A DNA stretch of 64,000 nucleotides, taken from the IMG/VR virus record IMGVR_UViG_3300013006_000020, positions 1 to 64,000 of that record, one strand, 5' to 3'. The stretch is from a virus. A program made the position numbers and the translations under genes. Below are positions 32,501-42,933 of this stretch, one piece after another (the stretch's first letter is position 1; every line of letters begins with the position of its first letter). Under the pieces are notes generated by a model, which did no database searches, was not told where the DNA came from, and saw only the letters and a program-made list of their open reading frames with translations.

Positions 32501-35304
32501 ATACAGTAAACCGTACGATATCGATACTTAATAATAACATAGCTGGTAGTCTTGGTGGTTCTTCAATTTCGCCTGGCGGTGCCGCTGGTGGCCGCGCTGG
32601 TGGCGGCGCTGGTGGCGGAAAAGGTGGTCTTTTAAAGAGTACAATATTTTCGCCCCTAGGACAAGGAGCTGGTTTATTTCTTGCCTCCGCTGGTCTATCG
32701 AAAATATCTGAAGTACTAACTAATCTTGAGGCCTCAAATGATCGACAAAGACTTGGGAACGAAGCAGTTGCAGCTGGAGTAAGTGTTGCTGGTGCTGGTC
32801 TTGGTGGTGCTGGATTGGCTAGACTTTTTGGTCTTGGGGTGCGTGGAACAGCCGCTGGAGCCGCTGTTGGTGCTGGTCTTGAGATTATTAATCAGTTCAG
32901 TCAAAAAAACCAACAATTAAGATTAAAGCAAGAGCAAAAAATCCAAGAGCAACAGTCTGCTAGACAAAATCTAACAGCTGAATTTATATCCACAGGAAAG
33001 ATAGCTCAAGGTGGAACCCCTACCTTTGGACCAAACATAGAACGGTTTTTCCTTGATAAAAATGGACTACCACAAAGAATAGACGCGTTAATATCTCTAA
33101 TAATTAAGAGAGAAGGAAATGTAACTGGCTCACTTGAAAATTTGGTTAGAAGATCTGATCCAAATTTAACGTCAGAAAAATTAGCAGAAACAGTCAAGGA
33201 TTTGGCTAGTCCTGAAGGTGGTGGCACTCAAGCCCTTGAATTGCTTCGCCAGTCATTAAAAAATGCTTTTGTAAGAGCGAGAAATCTTGGGTTAACAGGT
33301 GCTAAAGCAGACGAGTTTGTTAAAAAAGAGCTGCAGACATTACTTTCAAGACCATCAGAAGGTGTAATAGTACAAGGCGCTGAAATAGAAAAAGTATTTG
33401 GTGCTCTTGTTAAACAATTTGGCAGAGTAGGAAGGGCCTCACAAAATCTAGATGAGGTGCTTGATACGTACTCACAAAGTCTAGAGCTTTCTTCTGCAAA
33501 GATTTTTGCTTCTCTTGGTCAAGTTAATAGGTCATCGCAGCTTCGTCAAAACATAAGAGGTAGAAACGCTCTTGGGTCAGATGCCCTGTCTTCTGTATTT
33601 GGAACTAGCTCATTTACTCCAAGAGCAGCGGAGATTTCCCCATTTACATCTGACGCTTCGATGCTTCAGGGTTTTGGACTATCACCATTAGTCACACCAG
33701 CATTGCAGAAAAGCATAGATAAAATAAATACCTTGGCGGAACAGTTTAGGTCTGATAAGTTTGCTGGGGGCGCGCCACCACTTTTCGTTGCGCAACAAGC
33801 AGCATTGACTGCGTCACAGGCTGGTGATGAAACTACACAAGATCTTCGTGGTAGAGAATCTGAACTGCAAAAGCGTTTTGAGCAATTAGCTAAGTCTGGC
33901 GAGGCAAATGTTGGAGAAGCTTTACTAGGTATTGATAAATTAAGAGAGGCAAGAATAAGTTCTATTAATGAGCTTATTAAAGAGCAAAACGAATATTTAA
34001 AAGATGCCGTAGCTCTTTCTGATCTAGCAAACCAGAAAAGATTCCAACAGCTTGATGCACAAAAGCAAATAGTTGCCACACAAGATTCAATAAAAAGACA
34101 ATTGCTTGAGATAGATCGTGCGAGTGGAAATATTAACGAGAAGCAATTCCAAGCTGGTGTTCGTGCTATTAAACCACAGCTTCCTGGTGTTGCTACAGGG
34201 CTGTTGACTGGTGGACCTGGAGGATTTGCAGGACTTGGTGGTGTTCTTGCAGATGTTCAAAGGGCCTTTGCTAACTTTTCCGATAATATCTCTAGAGGTA
34301 ATTTTGCCCCTGGAAACAGGACTGGGTCCGCAAGCTCACCAGGTGCCTTTGGTTCTTTTATTAATAGTATAATACAGTCAAATAAATTAGCTGTTGGTAC
34401 AGTAAATGTAGCAGAAACAGACCCAAATAAGCTCATATCAGATGTCACAAGAGCCTTTAACGAAACTAAAGCTCTCATACCAAGACTTTTCGATGAGTTT
34501 GGAAACTATCTAGATGCTTCTAGACAAGGCGTACTTGAGCAAATTCAAATAGTTCAAGGTCAATTGCAGGCGAGTCTTGGTTTTAGCAAGGATATTGTAA
34601 GTAAGGCATTTGGTGGAACACCAGATGATCAAGCCCTTGCGCGACAAGAAATTGAAAAAAACCGAGATAACCTTAGAAGGCTGGCTTCTGAATTGCAAGG
34701 TGCTGGTTTTAAACCAGCAGATCTTACCCCAGAAAAAATAGTAAATAATCCAGCTCTTCAAGCAATTGCAGAAGATTTTGCTCGTAGGATTGGTGCAACT
34801 GGAGATTTCCTTGGAACTACTGGTTTAGCTCAAGGCGCTGGCAGCGCTACATTACAAGGCTTTGCTTTTACAGGCAATCAACTTAGTGATGTATTAAACT
34901 TCGGTCAGAATCTTGTGCCAAGCTTAACAGGTTTCAATACTGGAATAAAAGACAGCTTTAATGAAATAACAAAACTAAAAGCAGAGCTTACAAGTATTGG
35001 CCAATCTCAAATAGATCTGCAAAAAGAATCAATTAAAGTTATACAAGAACAAACTTCGCTAGTTCAGAAAACCGCAGATACTCTTGCAAAAGCCCTAGAG
35101 GGTGTTCCAGATACAATAACCTTTAAGTTTGAAGGCTTAAGCGATATTAATCTTAAATTTAACCTATCTAGTGCCGAACAGGATATCCAAAATATCAAAA
35201 ATGTTGTTGCTGTACAAGTAAGTGAGTATATCAAAAACGCACTTAATACAGCCGGCTTTAATATATCTTCATTTGTCTTCCCAGTAGCCCCACCAGCAAA
35301 GTAA
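29581..35304 (+). CDS. Tape measure protein
   Basis: 1,907 residues, the longest gene, GTG start after a clear GAGG site. Long coiled-coil stretches (about 1-560 and 1,380-1,500), a conserved tape-measure core around 570-800 (ATQRIAAYTIGASGIYGAV, LGIAPSDIASGVALLAQAGF) and Gly/Ala-rich hydrophobic segments near 930-1,100 that could enter the host membrane. It sets tail length and is ejected at infection. At about 0.15 nm per residue a tail near 280 nm is expected. No lysozyme or peptidase domain was recognised in it. Confidence 0.9.
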   Translation: MAEDFFLRFGALVNTININKSAVAQAAKAIQGALNQKAAVEVSVDFKQQNADDLFKQLAQVAAEAKKIINDPKLKVGAGSGKNVDDLLRSVSALKGASAGVREAIRLIQLSPKTFQDSQDLVTLFQYLGEELKVLQRDAKKAIKLEFDTDAIDKALEKTENLKTRLGTRQQVLGSSIAQFIRARSAQEEQRAQLDPSYVAKSRDDVRSEALTLFDPSSVNNLREANDLINKVRDATQKISAENFKTSKDVKDANAASKVRESNANKIYSVEQQIKKTVEEQLKLEAARATTAAKSGTVYKAKTAAELEADIRARPEVAAVLSSPGKTTGLDRRKAEDAVKAEGVAAKKESKDLLDKLTSKEKERSKALLDQLRFRESLRPIIEKEIALEQKLVELDRLKGKTRVARSDLDITSSVENQFGIIAPGASAASTSDIIRANSQRAALSRSQSDNEKNVNKEIAQRQAVLDNEAKQRQKIRDRVRETYESLVKLNNEVARKAGPGYTKLSNSELAKQALEVNKLTGVNISNLTGGSLEATVARTTKTSKEAKAALKEFNQALRDVEGGRQSTIQFIARFGNGFERLGAQVTIATQRIAAYTIGASGIYGAVTFIKASTSEFFKLEQQLTKVRQVLGDTVENNSKIKQLSEFIKNLGTSLGIAPSDIASGVALLAQAGFTNVTELQGAISAISEARLGPSFGSQEQTVDGLIAVYRQFNLTLTDTRNILDLVNQFSKDYAVESQDLFEIVKRGGSAFAELGGNFQEFLQISSALRQQTRESASVIGTSLKTITTSLFKPKFEQFIGRIDPKILQELNPSRRLQAVAKLFQTQFGTETEKVSAISQFVDVRNASRVLALFEAINSQAENLENTVNKASGSVLRDAKTQLETVGKALERAQVALQEAAIGLIDNPFIKDIFRSGANLVSGAIAPALKATAPVVGPAAAATAIFALTNIIKASFTTYRALINNNNRLITGLDTVNRTISILNNNIAGSLGGSSISPGGAAGGRAGGGAGGGKGGLLKSTIFSPLGQGAGLFLASAGLSKISEVLTNLEASNDRQRLGNEAVAAGVSVAGAGLGGAGLARLFGLGVRGTAAGAAVGAGLEIINQFSQKNQQLRLKQEQKIQEQQSARQNLTAEFISTGKIAQGGTPTFGPNIERFFLDKNGLPQRIDALISLIIKREGNVTGSLENLVRRSDPNLTSEKLAETVKDLASPEGGGTQALELLRQSLKNAFVRARNLGLTGAKADEFVKKELQTLLSRPSEGVIVQGAEIEKVFGALVKQFGRVGRASQNLDEVLDTYSQSLELSSAKIFASLGQVNRSSQLRQNIRGRNALGSDALSSVFGTSSFTPRAAEISPFTSDASMLQGFGLSPLVTPALQKSIDKINTLAEQFRSDKFAGGAPPLFVAQQAALTASQAGDETTQDLRGRESELQKRFEQLAKSGEANVGEALLGIDKLREARISSINELIKEQNEYLKDAVALSDLANQKRFQQLDAQKQIVATQDSIKRQLLEIDRASGNINEKQFQAGVRAIKPQLPGVATGLLTGGPGGFAGLGGVLADVQRAFANFSDNISRGNFAPGNRTGSASSPGAFGSFINSIIQSNKLAVGTVNVAETDPNKLISDVTRAFNETKALIPRLFDEFGNYLDASRQGVLEQIQIVQGQLQASLGFSKDIVSKAFGGTPDDQALARQEIEKNRDNLRRLASELQGAGFKPADLTPEKIVNNPALQAIAEDFARRIGATGDFLGTTGLAQGAGSATLQGFAFTGNQLSDVLNFGQNLVPSLTGFNTGIKDSFNEITKLKAELTSIGQSQIDLQKESIKVIQEQTSLVQKTADTLAKALEGVPDTITFKFEGLSDINLKFNLSSAEQDIQNIKNVVAVQVSEYIKNALNTAGFNISSFVFPVAPPAK

Positions 35305-35305
35305 A

Positions 35306-35908
35306 ATGACAATACAGAGCACAACAATCGCCAACCTGATTACCTATGGCGCTTACGGTGTCTCTAGTGGTACTGCAACTATATTTGCCTCTGGCTCTCC
35401 TGGTTTAAGCATAGGCGCCATGCCTATGTACATTGGCACTGTTGAAACACCAGCAACGGGCACCGCCACACTTTTTCTTTCCGCAATGGATCAGTGTGGC
35501 ATTTGGAATGGCGGACTGAGACAGCAGTGGGAAACATACAATAGCTCAGTACTAGAGCAATGGCAAGTAATACCTTCTAGCTGCACTCAGGGTGCGTATA
35601 TAACAAAGTCCACATCTGTTTTTATGTCTGGCACAAGTACAGGAAATTACAATGTACAAATGCCGTTGTTCTTGTACGCTAGTGGAGATGGCATTATCAC
35701 TAGTTCAACTACTGCTTTTATGTACGCGCCAGCCTTTCAAAGCGCTACTGGAACTGTATTTATTGGAGGATATGGTGTTGCTACTGGAGTTACAACAATA
35801 GCAATTTCAGGTGAATATGCTAGCTCTACAGGCACAGCAACCGCATTTATAGGTGGCCTTGAGGTATCAACTCTTGAGGTAGAACTTTATATTTCTGGTA
35901 TAGAATGA
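35306..35908 (+). CDS. Tail protein with repeated beta units
   Basis: 200 residues built from repeating ATG-S-G/TATxFxxG units (SSGTATIFASGSPG, ATGTATLFLSAMD, ATGTVFIGGYG, STGTATAFIGGLE), suggesting a solenoid or stacked beta fold. It begins one base after the tape-measure stop. A tail-tip or distal-tail component is likely by order; no named family. Confidence 0.55.
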   Translation: MTIQSTTIANLITYGAYGVSSGTATIFASGSPGLSIGAMPMYIGTVETPATGTATLFLSAMDQCGIWNGGLRQQWETYNSSVLEQWQVIPSSCTQGAYITKSTSVFMSGTSTGNYNVQMPLFLYASGDGIITSSTTAFMYAPAFQSATGTVFIGGYGVATGVTTIAISGEYASSTGTATAFIGGLEVSTLEVELYISGIE

Positions 35909-35909
35909 G

Positions 35910-35915
35910 GTGTAT
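35910..35915 (+). promoter_or_regulatory. GTGTAT late-promoter motif
   Basis: GTGTATAAAATAAT, 14 bases before the ATG at 35924, with no ribosome site. Confidence 0.5.
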
Positions 35916-35923
35916 AAAATAAT

Positions 35924-36763
35924 ATGGGAACTTCATTTTTAGGACAAACTCCAAGTCAAACATATAAAGATATACTCCAGATATCTAATTCCAATAACGG
36001 CATGCCCACAACACTGCGCGCCGTTTCCGCTGGTAATGGAACTGACTCAGCTCTTCAAATATGCACCACTGGAATTGATGTAAATGGGGTTCTTTCAATT
36101 AGCGGCACCCGCTTAACAGCAACAGCAGCACAGTTAAATAAAATTAATATAAACGGATCAGATGGTGAGGTCGAATCCAACAGAGCCATTGTTGCTGGCT
36201 CTAATCGCGATGTTGCTTTTAACGGAGGAATTATAAGCATGGCTGGGTCTGGATTGTACCAAAATGGAACAATTAGAAATCTAGCCATTGAAAGCTTTGC
36301 GTTTGCTGGGTATCAAGTAAGCTCTACTGGATCTACTGCTACAGGATCTTTTGTTATTTATCCAGCAAGCGGTAGCACACAAAAAGTAATCCTTAATCAG
36401 CCACTAACCCAAGTATCAATTGCAAAATCACCTTTTCAAGATCAAGACGCAAGCGGAACCACAGGTCTTCCGTCCACGTACATGCGTGATTATAGGGTAA
36501 CTTTATTTACAGTTCAGGATGCGGCTGGTAATAGAGAGGTTGATTTTAATGCTTCTATTATTTGGCCAAGAGAACAATGGGCTAGCGGATACTCAAAACC
36601 TCGAATTAATTACCCAGTAACAGCAACAGGAACACAGATTGATGGATTTGAGTTTTATAGTTTTGATTATGGCACTACATGGTATGGAAATAAAATAATT
36701 TCTTCTATGGCAGGATCAAGTGCAGGACCATTAGACTCTATAATTGATGGTGGGACATATTAA
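35924..36763 (+). CDS. Tail fibre/tip protein
   Basis: 279 residues. The N-terminal part FLGQTPSQTYKDILQISNSN followed by LRAVSAGNGTDSALQI and RLTATAAQLNKI is typical of phage fibre or baseplate-attached proteins that start with a docking segment and a shaft. The C-terminal half is a beta domain (VTLFTVQDAAGNREVDF). Probably part of the tail tip. Confidence 0.6.
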   Translation: MGTSFLGQTPSQTYKDILQISNSNNGMPTTLRAVSAGNGTDSALQICTTGIDVNGVLSISGTRLTATAAQLNKININGSDGEVESNRAIVAGSNRDVAFNGGIISMAGSGLYQNGTIRNLAIESFAFAGYQVSSTGSTATGSFVIYPASGSTQKVILNQPLTQVSIAKSPFQDQDASGTTGLPSTYMRDYRVTLFTVQDAAGNREVDFNASIIWPREQWASGYSKPRINYPVTATGTQIDGFEFYSFDYGTTWYGNKIISSMAGSSAGPLDSIIDGGTY

Positions 36764-36774
36764 GGTAGGAACAA

Positions 36775-38352
36775 ATGGCAATAGTACTATATAACGGTAA
36801 ATATATTACCCCAGCACCGCTTTACAGCCTTTCCGAAAGCTTCACACGAACCTCGGATGGCACTGTACTATCATCACAATTTGAAATAACATTAAACGGC
36901 ACTCTTTTACCCGACAGAGGATCTCCAGGTCCGACAGGGCAACTTTTCACAACTTTTGCCACCGCAAATGCTGTTGATACATCCATAAACACAGACGATA
37001 AAAGATTTGGATCACTTGTAAAGAAGCAAAGAGCTTTAAGAGATCTTTTTACTATAAACCCAGGTGAGCCTGATACTGGAACTACAGCCGTAAAGAATGC
37101 AACAGAATATCTTCTCGAAATAAAAACTGATGATGGAACAACAACAGTTTTAAAATGTAAACCTCAAATAGCCAGCGTTTCTTTTGCTGATTCAATCCAT
37201 GTAATTAGGACTGACTATACAATAAGCGTTGTAACGAATGAAATTTTAATAGACGGATTTAATCCAGTAAATCCAACATTCTCTCAATTTGACGGATATA
37301 ACCTCAAATCAGCATCAGATTCGATAACTGTTTCTTCTGATAACGATTTTGAAAATTCTTATTCTGTAAATAGAACAGTATCCGCACAGTCATACAAGGC
37401 ATTTGCTACAGAATATGCAGCAACAGGAAACTATGCCCCGTTTTCAAAAGCTCAGGAATGGGTGGCTAAAAGAGTTTCTCAGACTGGTCTTATTAGCCCA
37501 ATAACTTTCTATAGTTTGTATTCACCCAAGTCTGGATATGAATACGTTGGTCACCAAACATCGGAGCAAATGGACCAGATTGGTGGTTCATATTCAATAC
37601 AGCAGTCTTGGAAATTTATAAAGACAACTACAAGCGGTGTGCAAGATGACTTTAATATAACAATGACATCTAGAGCTAGTGGACCAAATTCAATAAGCCG
37701 ATCTCATGGATACGATAAAGTATTTAGAGTTGCTGGTGCCATAAAGGGCATTGCCCCTGGTGCAACCGGATATCAAAAATCAAAAGACTATTTTGAAAAC
37801 ATTATTGCCGCAAATAATTTTGCCATCCTAAAGACTCGTATTACCGAAACAGGATCATTAACTAATCCGTATGTGACAGGATCAAGTTATATTTATGGAC
37901 CTTATGGGATGACGATTTCAGAGAATCGTCGTTCTGGTACTGTTAATTACGAAGGAGAATTCAAAGAAAAAACAATTGATCTTACCAGCACCTCCTTTAT
38001 TGATTTTGATGTGAATGTAAGTCAAAACACAAAAGAAAATTTTGTTGCAGAAATACCAGTTCCAGGAAGGACGGCTGGTCCTGTTATCCAAGATATAAAA
38101 ACCACAAACACAACGAAAAGAAACATCTCTGCTAGTTTTGTGATTGGCACAGGTACAAAAGCTGACTTTGATTCTGTAGAAACATATAGAACACAAGCCA
38201 AAACAGTCCTAAGTACATTAAAAGTCTATCCCACAGGAACCCAAGGTACACATTACTGGTTAACATCATTTAATGAATCTGTTGATATCTTTAAAGGAAC
38301 ATATTCTTTTAATGCTACAACTCTCACACCGGGTGATGGGGGCGCTTTATAA
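36775..38352 (+). CDS. Tail-tip structural protein
   Basis: 525 residues, beta-rich, with a conserved-looking N-terminus (IVLYNGKYITPAPLYSLSES) and long Thr/Ser strands. It shares its last base with the first base of the next gene, the large hub protein, so the two are translated together. Size and order suit a distal-tail/baseplate ring component. No specific signature. Confidence 0.55.
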   Translation: MAIVLYNGKYITPAPLYSLSESFTRTSDGTVLSSQFEITLNGTLLPDRGSPGPTGQLFTTFATANAVDTSINTDDKRFGSLVKKQRALRDLFTINPGEPDTGTTAVKNATEYLLEIKTDDGTTTVLKCKPQIASVSFADSIHVIRTDYTISVVTNEILIDGFNPVNPTFSQFDGYNLKSASDSITVSSDNDFENSYSVNRTVSAQSYKAFATEYAATGNYAPFSKAQEWVAKRVSQTGLISPITFYSLYSPKSGYEYVGHQTSEQMDQIGGSYSIQQSWKFIKTTTSGVQDDFNITMTSRASGPNSISRSHGYDKVFRVAGAIKGIAPGATGYQKSKDYFENIIAANNFAILKTRITETGSLTNPYVTGSSYIYGPYGMTISENRRSGTVNYEGEFKEKTIDLTSTSFIDFDVNVSQNTKENFVAEIPVPGRTAGPVIQDIKTTNTTKRNISASFVIGTGTKADFDSVETYRTQAKTVLSTLKVYPTGTQGTHYWLTSFNESVDIFKGTYSFNATTLTPGDGGAL

Positions 38353-41300
38353 TGCCAGCAGACTCAACTATAGGATCACCAATAAAATTTCTTGGTTGTT
38401 CAGTTGTTAGCTTTAGTTGCACTCTTGGATTTAATGGATCGTCTTCAACACTTGATGTACAGTTGGTAGAAGACAATGGTGAAAGTTTTACTGGACATGG
38501 AACTCTTAATTATTCAAGCACAGAATCAGATCTAATTAAATCCATCAAAGGAGGTTCTGAATTTCTGTCAGGTAATCCAGGTAGCTATCATCTTTTTAAA
38601 AATGGAAATTTTAAATTTGGTGGCATAGTAACTTCTTGGAGAAGAACGCATTCACCATCAGGAAGATTAATAAATGTACAACTTACTGACCCAAGATCCA
38701 TACTTAAAGACATTCCAGTAATCACCGATCACTGCCCAGCTTTTAATAGCGGAGTAACCCAATGGGATGGGTACAACGTAGTAACACCACTTAATACATT
38801 TGCTAATGCTGTTGCGGCAAACTGGACTACTGATGGAATGATTTGGCGCAATATTTTGGACACAAGACTTCAGCAGCCAAAATATAATTTTTATGGCAAA
38901 GAATACAAGATAGCTTTTGACGACACATTTACTCTTAGAATTCCAGTAAATTACAGAGTTCAAATACAAAATGCAAGCGTAGAAGATTTTATCAATCGCG
39001 TTGCCAAAGATAATAATATTGATTGGTATGCCGTTTGTATTTCTGAAGAATCAGATTTAAAAATAATATCTATTCGCGGAATAAGCAGAGTAAACCAATA
39101 CGCTCTTACAAATGATTCAATAAACACATTTATAAGCTCCCTTTCAGATAAGCTTTCATCGTATGAAGTTGGTAGAGAGTTAAGATCAGATCCAACTAAG
39201 GCAATATTTATTGGAGATAACAAGCGAACGCTTCAAATCAATACAGATTTAAGTCAGGTTTATCACATTGGTGGTGATGGATACATATGCGATCAGCCAT
39301 TTATTGATCTATCATCAATACATTCAGAATCTTCATCTTTGATTGCTGATTTGCCAACCGTAACACTAGGAGCAATAAGATCCACAAAAACAAATGGTGC
39401 TGTTACTGGTTCCACAGTTGGAAACCCAACAACTAACAAAAACAAATCAGCAGTAACCAAAAAGGGTTATATTGCTACGGAAAGAATACTTCGCGCCGCC
39501 TTGCACAGCAAAGAATCTTGGGCCACAGCGATTTGGTACGCTTTTAGAAATATATATACTGATGGAATTACATATACAACTTATAGCAGCTTCCACAAAA
39601 ACAAATTTATAGCTGGTACACACGGAGGTGTTGAACAAACAATACCATTTGGTACTTTAAATTCAATACCTCTTAAAATGGGTATTTACTCACCACCATT
39701 CAATAGAGATGCGCCGTCATTCTCCGATGTACCCACTACGTTTGTAATCGGCTATATTCCAAGTCCACAAACAGAAGCACTAAAAGAAGCTTGCTACCAA
39801 GCAACCCTTAGGGTCGCTCAAGAATATTATGGAAAGGTGTTTGTTGGATTTATAGGTGACGATCCAGCTTTTACATCTATAACTGGTTCTGATACGGGAG
39901 GCGATCAAGGATCATATACATATTCTGGAAAAAAAATACCGCTTACATATGAAATTTGCGATGCTGCCCCAGACCTAAGGGATCCACAAAACGATTCACT
40001 TGTTCAAAGTTTATACGGTCTGCATCTTAATACAGACTCTGGTGCGTTTAAAAACGAACAGGGTTTATTTAGACAATATTGTGAAATAGACTTTGGGACC
40101 CTGTCAACAAACAGACCTGGAGCAAAATTAGAAAATTTAGATCCAGCTTCGTATTTAAAAATAAATAGAGCAAACACTTCATTTCCTGCAGACACATCCA
40201 ATTGTTACTTATTAAGATCTGACGTTTCTATTGAGCAATATAAATTTGATCCTAGATATTTTATTGCAACAATAAACGAGCCATTCCATGTTGGATTTGA
40301 TCCGTTTCGAGTTTGTTCTTTTACAGTTTACTCTTACTCTAATGATCAGACAACCATAGAGGGAAATCCACGACTGCTAGGCACCACTAAAACTGTTGAT
40401 TCAACATTTAATGCGATACCATCGTTGACAACTAAAAAAGACAAAAGTATAGGCACTCAAGAATTTTTAGCCTGGATATACAGTGATTACACTATTAGTG
40501 CCGTTACAGATGATATAATACCTTCCACTAAGGTAATTTCAGCCAAAAAATATATGGAGATGATTAATAGTTCATCTAAAATTTGGCAAGAAAAAATAGG
40601 TTTAGCCGAAAGACGATACACTCCTGCAATGGGTGCTGGATTTAAAGTTGCTATTCCATTAAAATGGAGATTTTTAAAGTATGGACCATTTGTTGGTACT
40701 AACACCAATATAAACTACAATTTACGACCAACACAGGTTATTGAAGATACTAGTCTTTCCCCATGGACTTATGGAAACATTGGCAATATGAATTCTGCTG
40801 GTAATATTCTTGCTGACAATTCTTCTGGACAGGTCTCGACTGTTGGATATGCCTCTATAACCGTGGCTGGATTGCCAGAGTATTCAATTGGTTATGAAAT
40901 ATCATCTGGTGGTGCTGTTGTTTCAAATCTAGCCGATATATCTCTATCATATGGCAGCAGCGGCTTTACCACAACATATAGGTTTAAAACCTTCTTTGGT
41001 CCAACTGGTTTCAGAAGAAAGCAAGAAATAGATTCTGAAAGATCCAATACTTTTAGGCTCGCTGATGCAAAGAAAGAGTTCATAAAGCTAGATTCAATAG
41101 TTAAAGATTATCAACCAGATTCAGGTAAAAAGTTTATCTATATCGATAGATCAAAATCGACACCAGCAACAGTGATAACTACAGGTCAGGATAAAAATAC
41201 TTCAGTCGATACAAGCTATCTAATGTGCAGTACATCGCCAGGAGCAGAAAAGCCCAATGTTTCTCTCATCTCAGGTGGTGCAATCAAAGAAATGGTAAAC

Positions 41301-41549
41301 GCTGATGTTAATGGCACATACATTGCATCTGCTTACGCTGGATTAAGTGAGATTTTTACACCAGTTGGGGGTGACTTACCTGAAAACCTAAGAGCATCTA
41401 ACACTATAATACCGAGTATACATGGTATACCGATTGGTGGCGGTGTAGCATTTACATCAACAGCCGCACCAGCATCAGTGGAATCTAAATATATACCAGT
41501 GTTTGAGGCTAAGGAATTTGAGGGAGAGGTATCTCTACCAAAGGCATAA
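38352..41549 (+). CDS. Large tail hub/tail-tip protein
   Basis: 1,065 residues. The first ~300 residues (SFSCTLGFNGSSSTLDVQLVED, GNFKFGGIVTSWRR, RLINVQLTDPRS) look like the hub domains of baseplate hub proteins (gp27/Tal type), which bind the tail tube end. Later regions hold Thr/Ser-rich strands and extended loops. Probably the central tip protein that contacts the host. No peptidase motif was found. It ends one base before the next gene. Confidence 0.6.
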   Translation: MPADSTIGSPIKFLGCSVVSFSCTLGFNGSSSTLDVQLVEDNGESFTGHGTLNYSSTESDLIKSIKGGSEFLSGNPGSYHLFKNGNFKFGGIVTSWRRTHSPSGRLINVQLTDPRSILKDIPVITDHCPAFNSGVTQWDGYNVVTPLNTFANAVAANWTTDGMIWRNILDTRLQQPKYNFYGKEYKIAFDDTFTLRIPVNYRVQIQNASVEDFINRVAKDNNIDWYAVCISEESDLKIISIRGISRVNQYALTNDSINTFISSLSDKLSSYEVGRELRSDPTKAIFIGDNKRTLQINTDLSQVYHIGGDGYICDQPFIDLSSIHSESSSLIADLPTVTLGAIRSTKTNGAVTGSTVGNPTTNKNKSAVTKKGYIATERILRAALHSKESWATAIWYAFRNIYTDGITYTTYSSFHKNKFIAGTHGGVEQTIPFGTLNSIPLKMGIYSPPFNRDAPSFSDVPTTFVIGYIPSPQTEALKEACYQATLRVAQEYYGKVFVGFIGDDPAFTSITGSDTGGDQGSYTYSGKKIPLTYEICDAAPDLRDPQNDSLVQSLYGLHLNTDSGAFKNEQGLFRQYCEIDFGTLSTNRPGAKLENLDPASYLKINRANTSFPADTSNCYLLRSDVSIEQYKFDPRYFIATINEPFHVGFDPFRVCSFTVYSYSNDQTTIEGNPRLLGTTKTVDSTFNAIPSLTTKKDKSIGTQEFLAWIYSDYTISAVTDDIIPSTKVISAKKYMEMINSSSKIWQEKIGLAERRYTPAMGAGFKVAIPLKWRFLKYGPFVGTNTNINYNLRPTQVIEDTSLSPWTYGNIGNMNSAGNILADNSSGQVSTVGYASITVAGLPEYSIGYEISSGGAVVSNLADISLSYGSSGFTTTYRFKTFFGPTGFRRKQEIDSERSNTFRLADAKKEFIKLDSIVKDYQPDSGKKFIYIDRSKSTPATVITTGQDKNTSVDTSYLMCSTSPGAEKPNVSLISGGAIKEMVNADVNGTYIASAYAGLSEIFTPVGGDLPENLRASNTIIPSIHGIPIGGGVAFTSTAAPASVESKYIPVFEAKEFEGEVSLPKA

Positions 41550-41550
41550 A

Positions 41551-42927
41551 ATGGAAATACCAAAAGATACACACGGATTAGTACCTGGCGACACTTCGTT
41601 CTCAAATCTAAGAAATAGGCCCGTCCCACAGGGAAATGCGCCTGGAACAATTAATCCATTTACAGCTAGATTTATTGGTTTAAGTGGGCCAGTAGCTATT
41701 GCTGGATGGGGATATGATATTTTTGGTCGCCCAGCCCCTGGTGCTGTTAACCTAGCCGAATTAAATGGAAGAGATGGGCAATCTAGAGACTATAGTCAAA
41801 CAAGATTTATAACTAAAGATGCTGGTGGGGCAAAATTTCCTCTTGGTGGAGAATCACTTCCCACACACCATGTCGGCGGTATGTTGGATGTAAGATACGA
41901 TCCGCGACACGGATTATGGAGAACCAATCATTTTTTCCTAGCTGAAATTACCGGAGTTGTTTCTACCGGAAATAGTATATTCTGTAATCGTTATGGTTGG
42001 CGTGAAATAGAAATTCATGAAATTAATCTTGCAGACCCAACAACAAAAAATTTTCCAATTAACACGTTTGAATTTCCATACCCAGCAAGATCATACGATG
42101 TCACTAATGGAATACAAAACTATGCAGTGAATCTAGCTGAAGCATCTGCAAATCAATACGACCGTATTTATCACAAAATACCATCTGGCACGATTGTACA
42201 GATGCGATCAATAAATGTTTTAAAAGCTAAGAATAGTAATGATCCTGTTCTTAATGATTATCAACCGTTGTATGTATTTGAACAAGCTGGATACAATAGT
42301 GTTTTCATAAAAATACTTGGATACGATGGCACTTATCCAGCAACGCTTTCTGAGTGGGATGCGTATCCAGTTGGTGATATAAACAATTACAATAGTGGTC
42401 GTATGCCCAATAGATGGATTTATCAGGGTGTAATAGTACAGTTTAGTGGTGGAAATTTTCAAGATAGTTCTTCTAGAGCAGGAATAACACCGTTTGGCGT
42501 CTTTGTAGAGGATGAATCAATACCATCTACGTATAGAAAAGTTCAATGTATAAATCTTATCGAGCTTGGAAACCCACCTGGCAAAAGAGGCATGATATGT
42601 CCTGGTGTTGTTACTGCTACAGGAAATTCAATAGCACCAAGTAATGTTTGGCCTAATGGTGTTCCGGGCAATATAACATTTACAGGTGGTACAAAGTCCG
42701 CATACCCCAAGGGTTTTGCCGTTCAACCAGTTTGCAGTGGAACAATTGTGGAGGCTCGTAGACTTCCAAATCCAAACGGTGTTGCAAATTACGGACCAAT
42801 ATATTATTTTCAAGTAGAAAACGCTCACGATGGTGGATGCGCAAGCGGAGTTTGGCCCTTCTACGGTCATACAACCCAAGCCCCAATGGAATATAGTTCT
42901 GCAAACGTTGTGAGACCTGGTGTATAA
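41551..42927 (+). CDS. Tail-tip/adhesin protein
   Basis: 458 residues from the ATG at 41551; the frame opens earlier, but those codons lie inside the hub gene. The sequence is Gly/Pro/Asn-rich with HHVGGMLDVRYDPRHGLW and NSIFCNRYGWREIEIHEI. It looks like an exposed tail-tip or receptor-contact protein. No family named. Confidence 0.55.
   Translation: MEIPKDTHGLVPGDTSFSNLRNRPVPQGNAPGTINPFTARFIGLSGPVAIAGWGYDIFGRPAPGAVNLAELNGRDGQSRDYSQTRFITKDAGGAKFPLGGESLPTHHVGGMLDVRYDPRHGLWRTNHFFLAEITGVVSTGNSIFCNRYGWREIEIHEINLADPTTKNFPINTFEFPYPARSYDVTNGIQNYAVNLAEASANQYDRIYHKIPSGTIVQMRSINVLKAKNSNDPVLNDYQPLYVFEQAGYNSVFIKILGYDGTYPATLSEWDAYPVGDINNYNSGRMPNRWIYQGVIVQFSGGNFQDSSSRAGITPFGVFVEDESIPSTYRKVQCINLIELGNPPGKRGMICPGVVTATGNSIAPSNVWPNGVPGNITFTGGTKSAYPKGFAVQPVCSGTIVEARRLPNPNGVANYGPIYYFQVENAHDGGCASGVWPFYGHTTQAPMEYSSANVVRPGV
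42920..42925 (+). promoter_or_regulatory. GTGTAT late-promoter motif
   Basis: GTGTATAATACAAT, 14 bases before the ATG at 42934, inside the last codons of the upstream gene. Confidence 0.5.
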
Positions 42928-42933
42928 TACAAT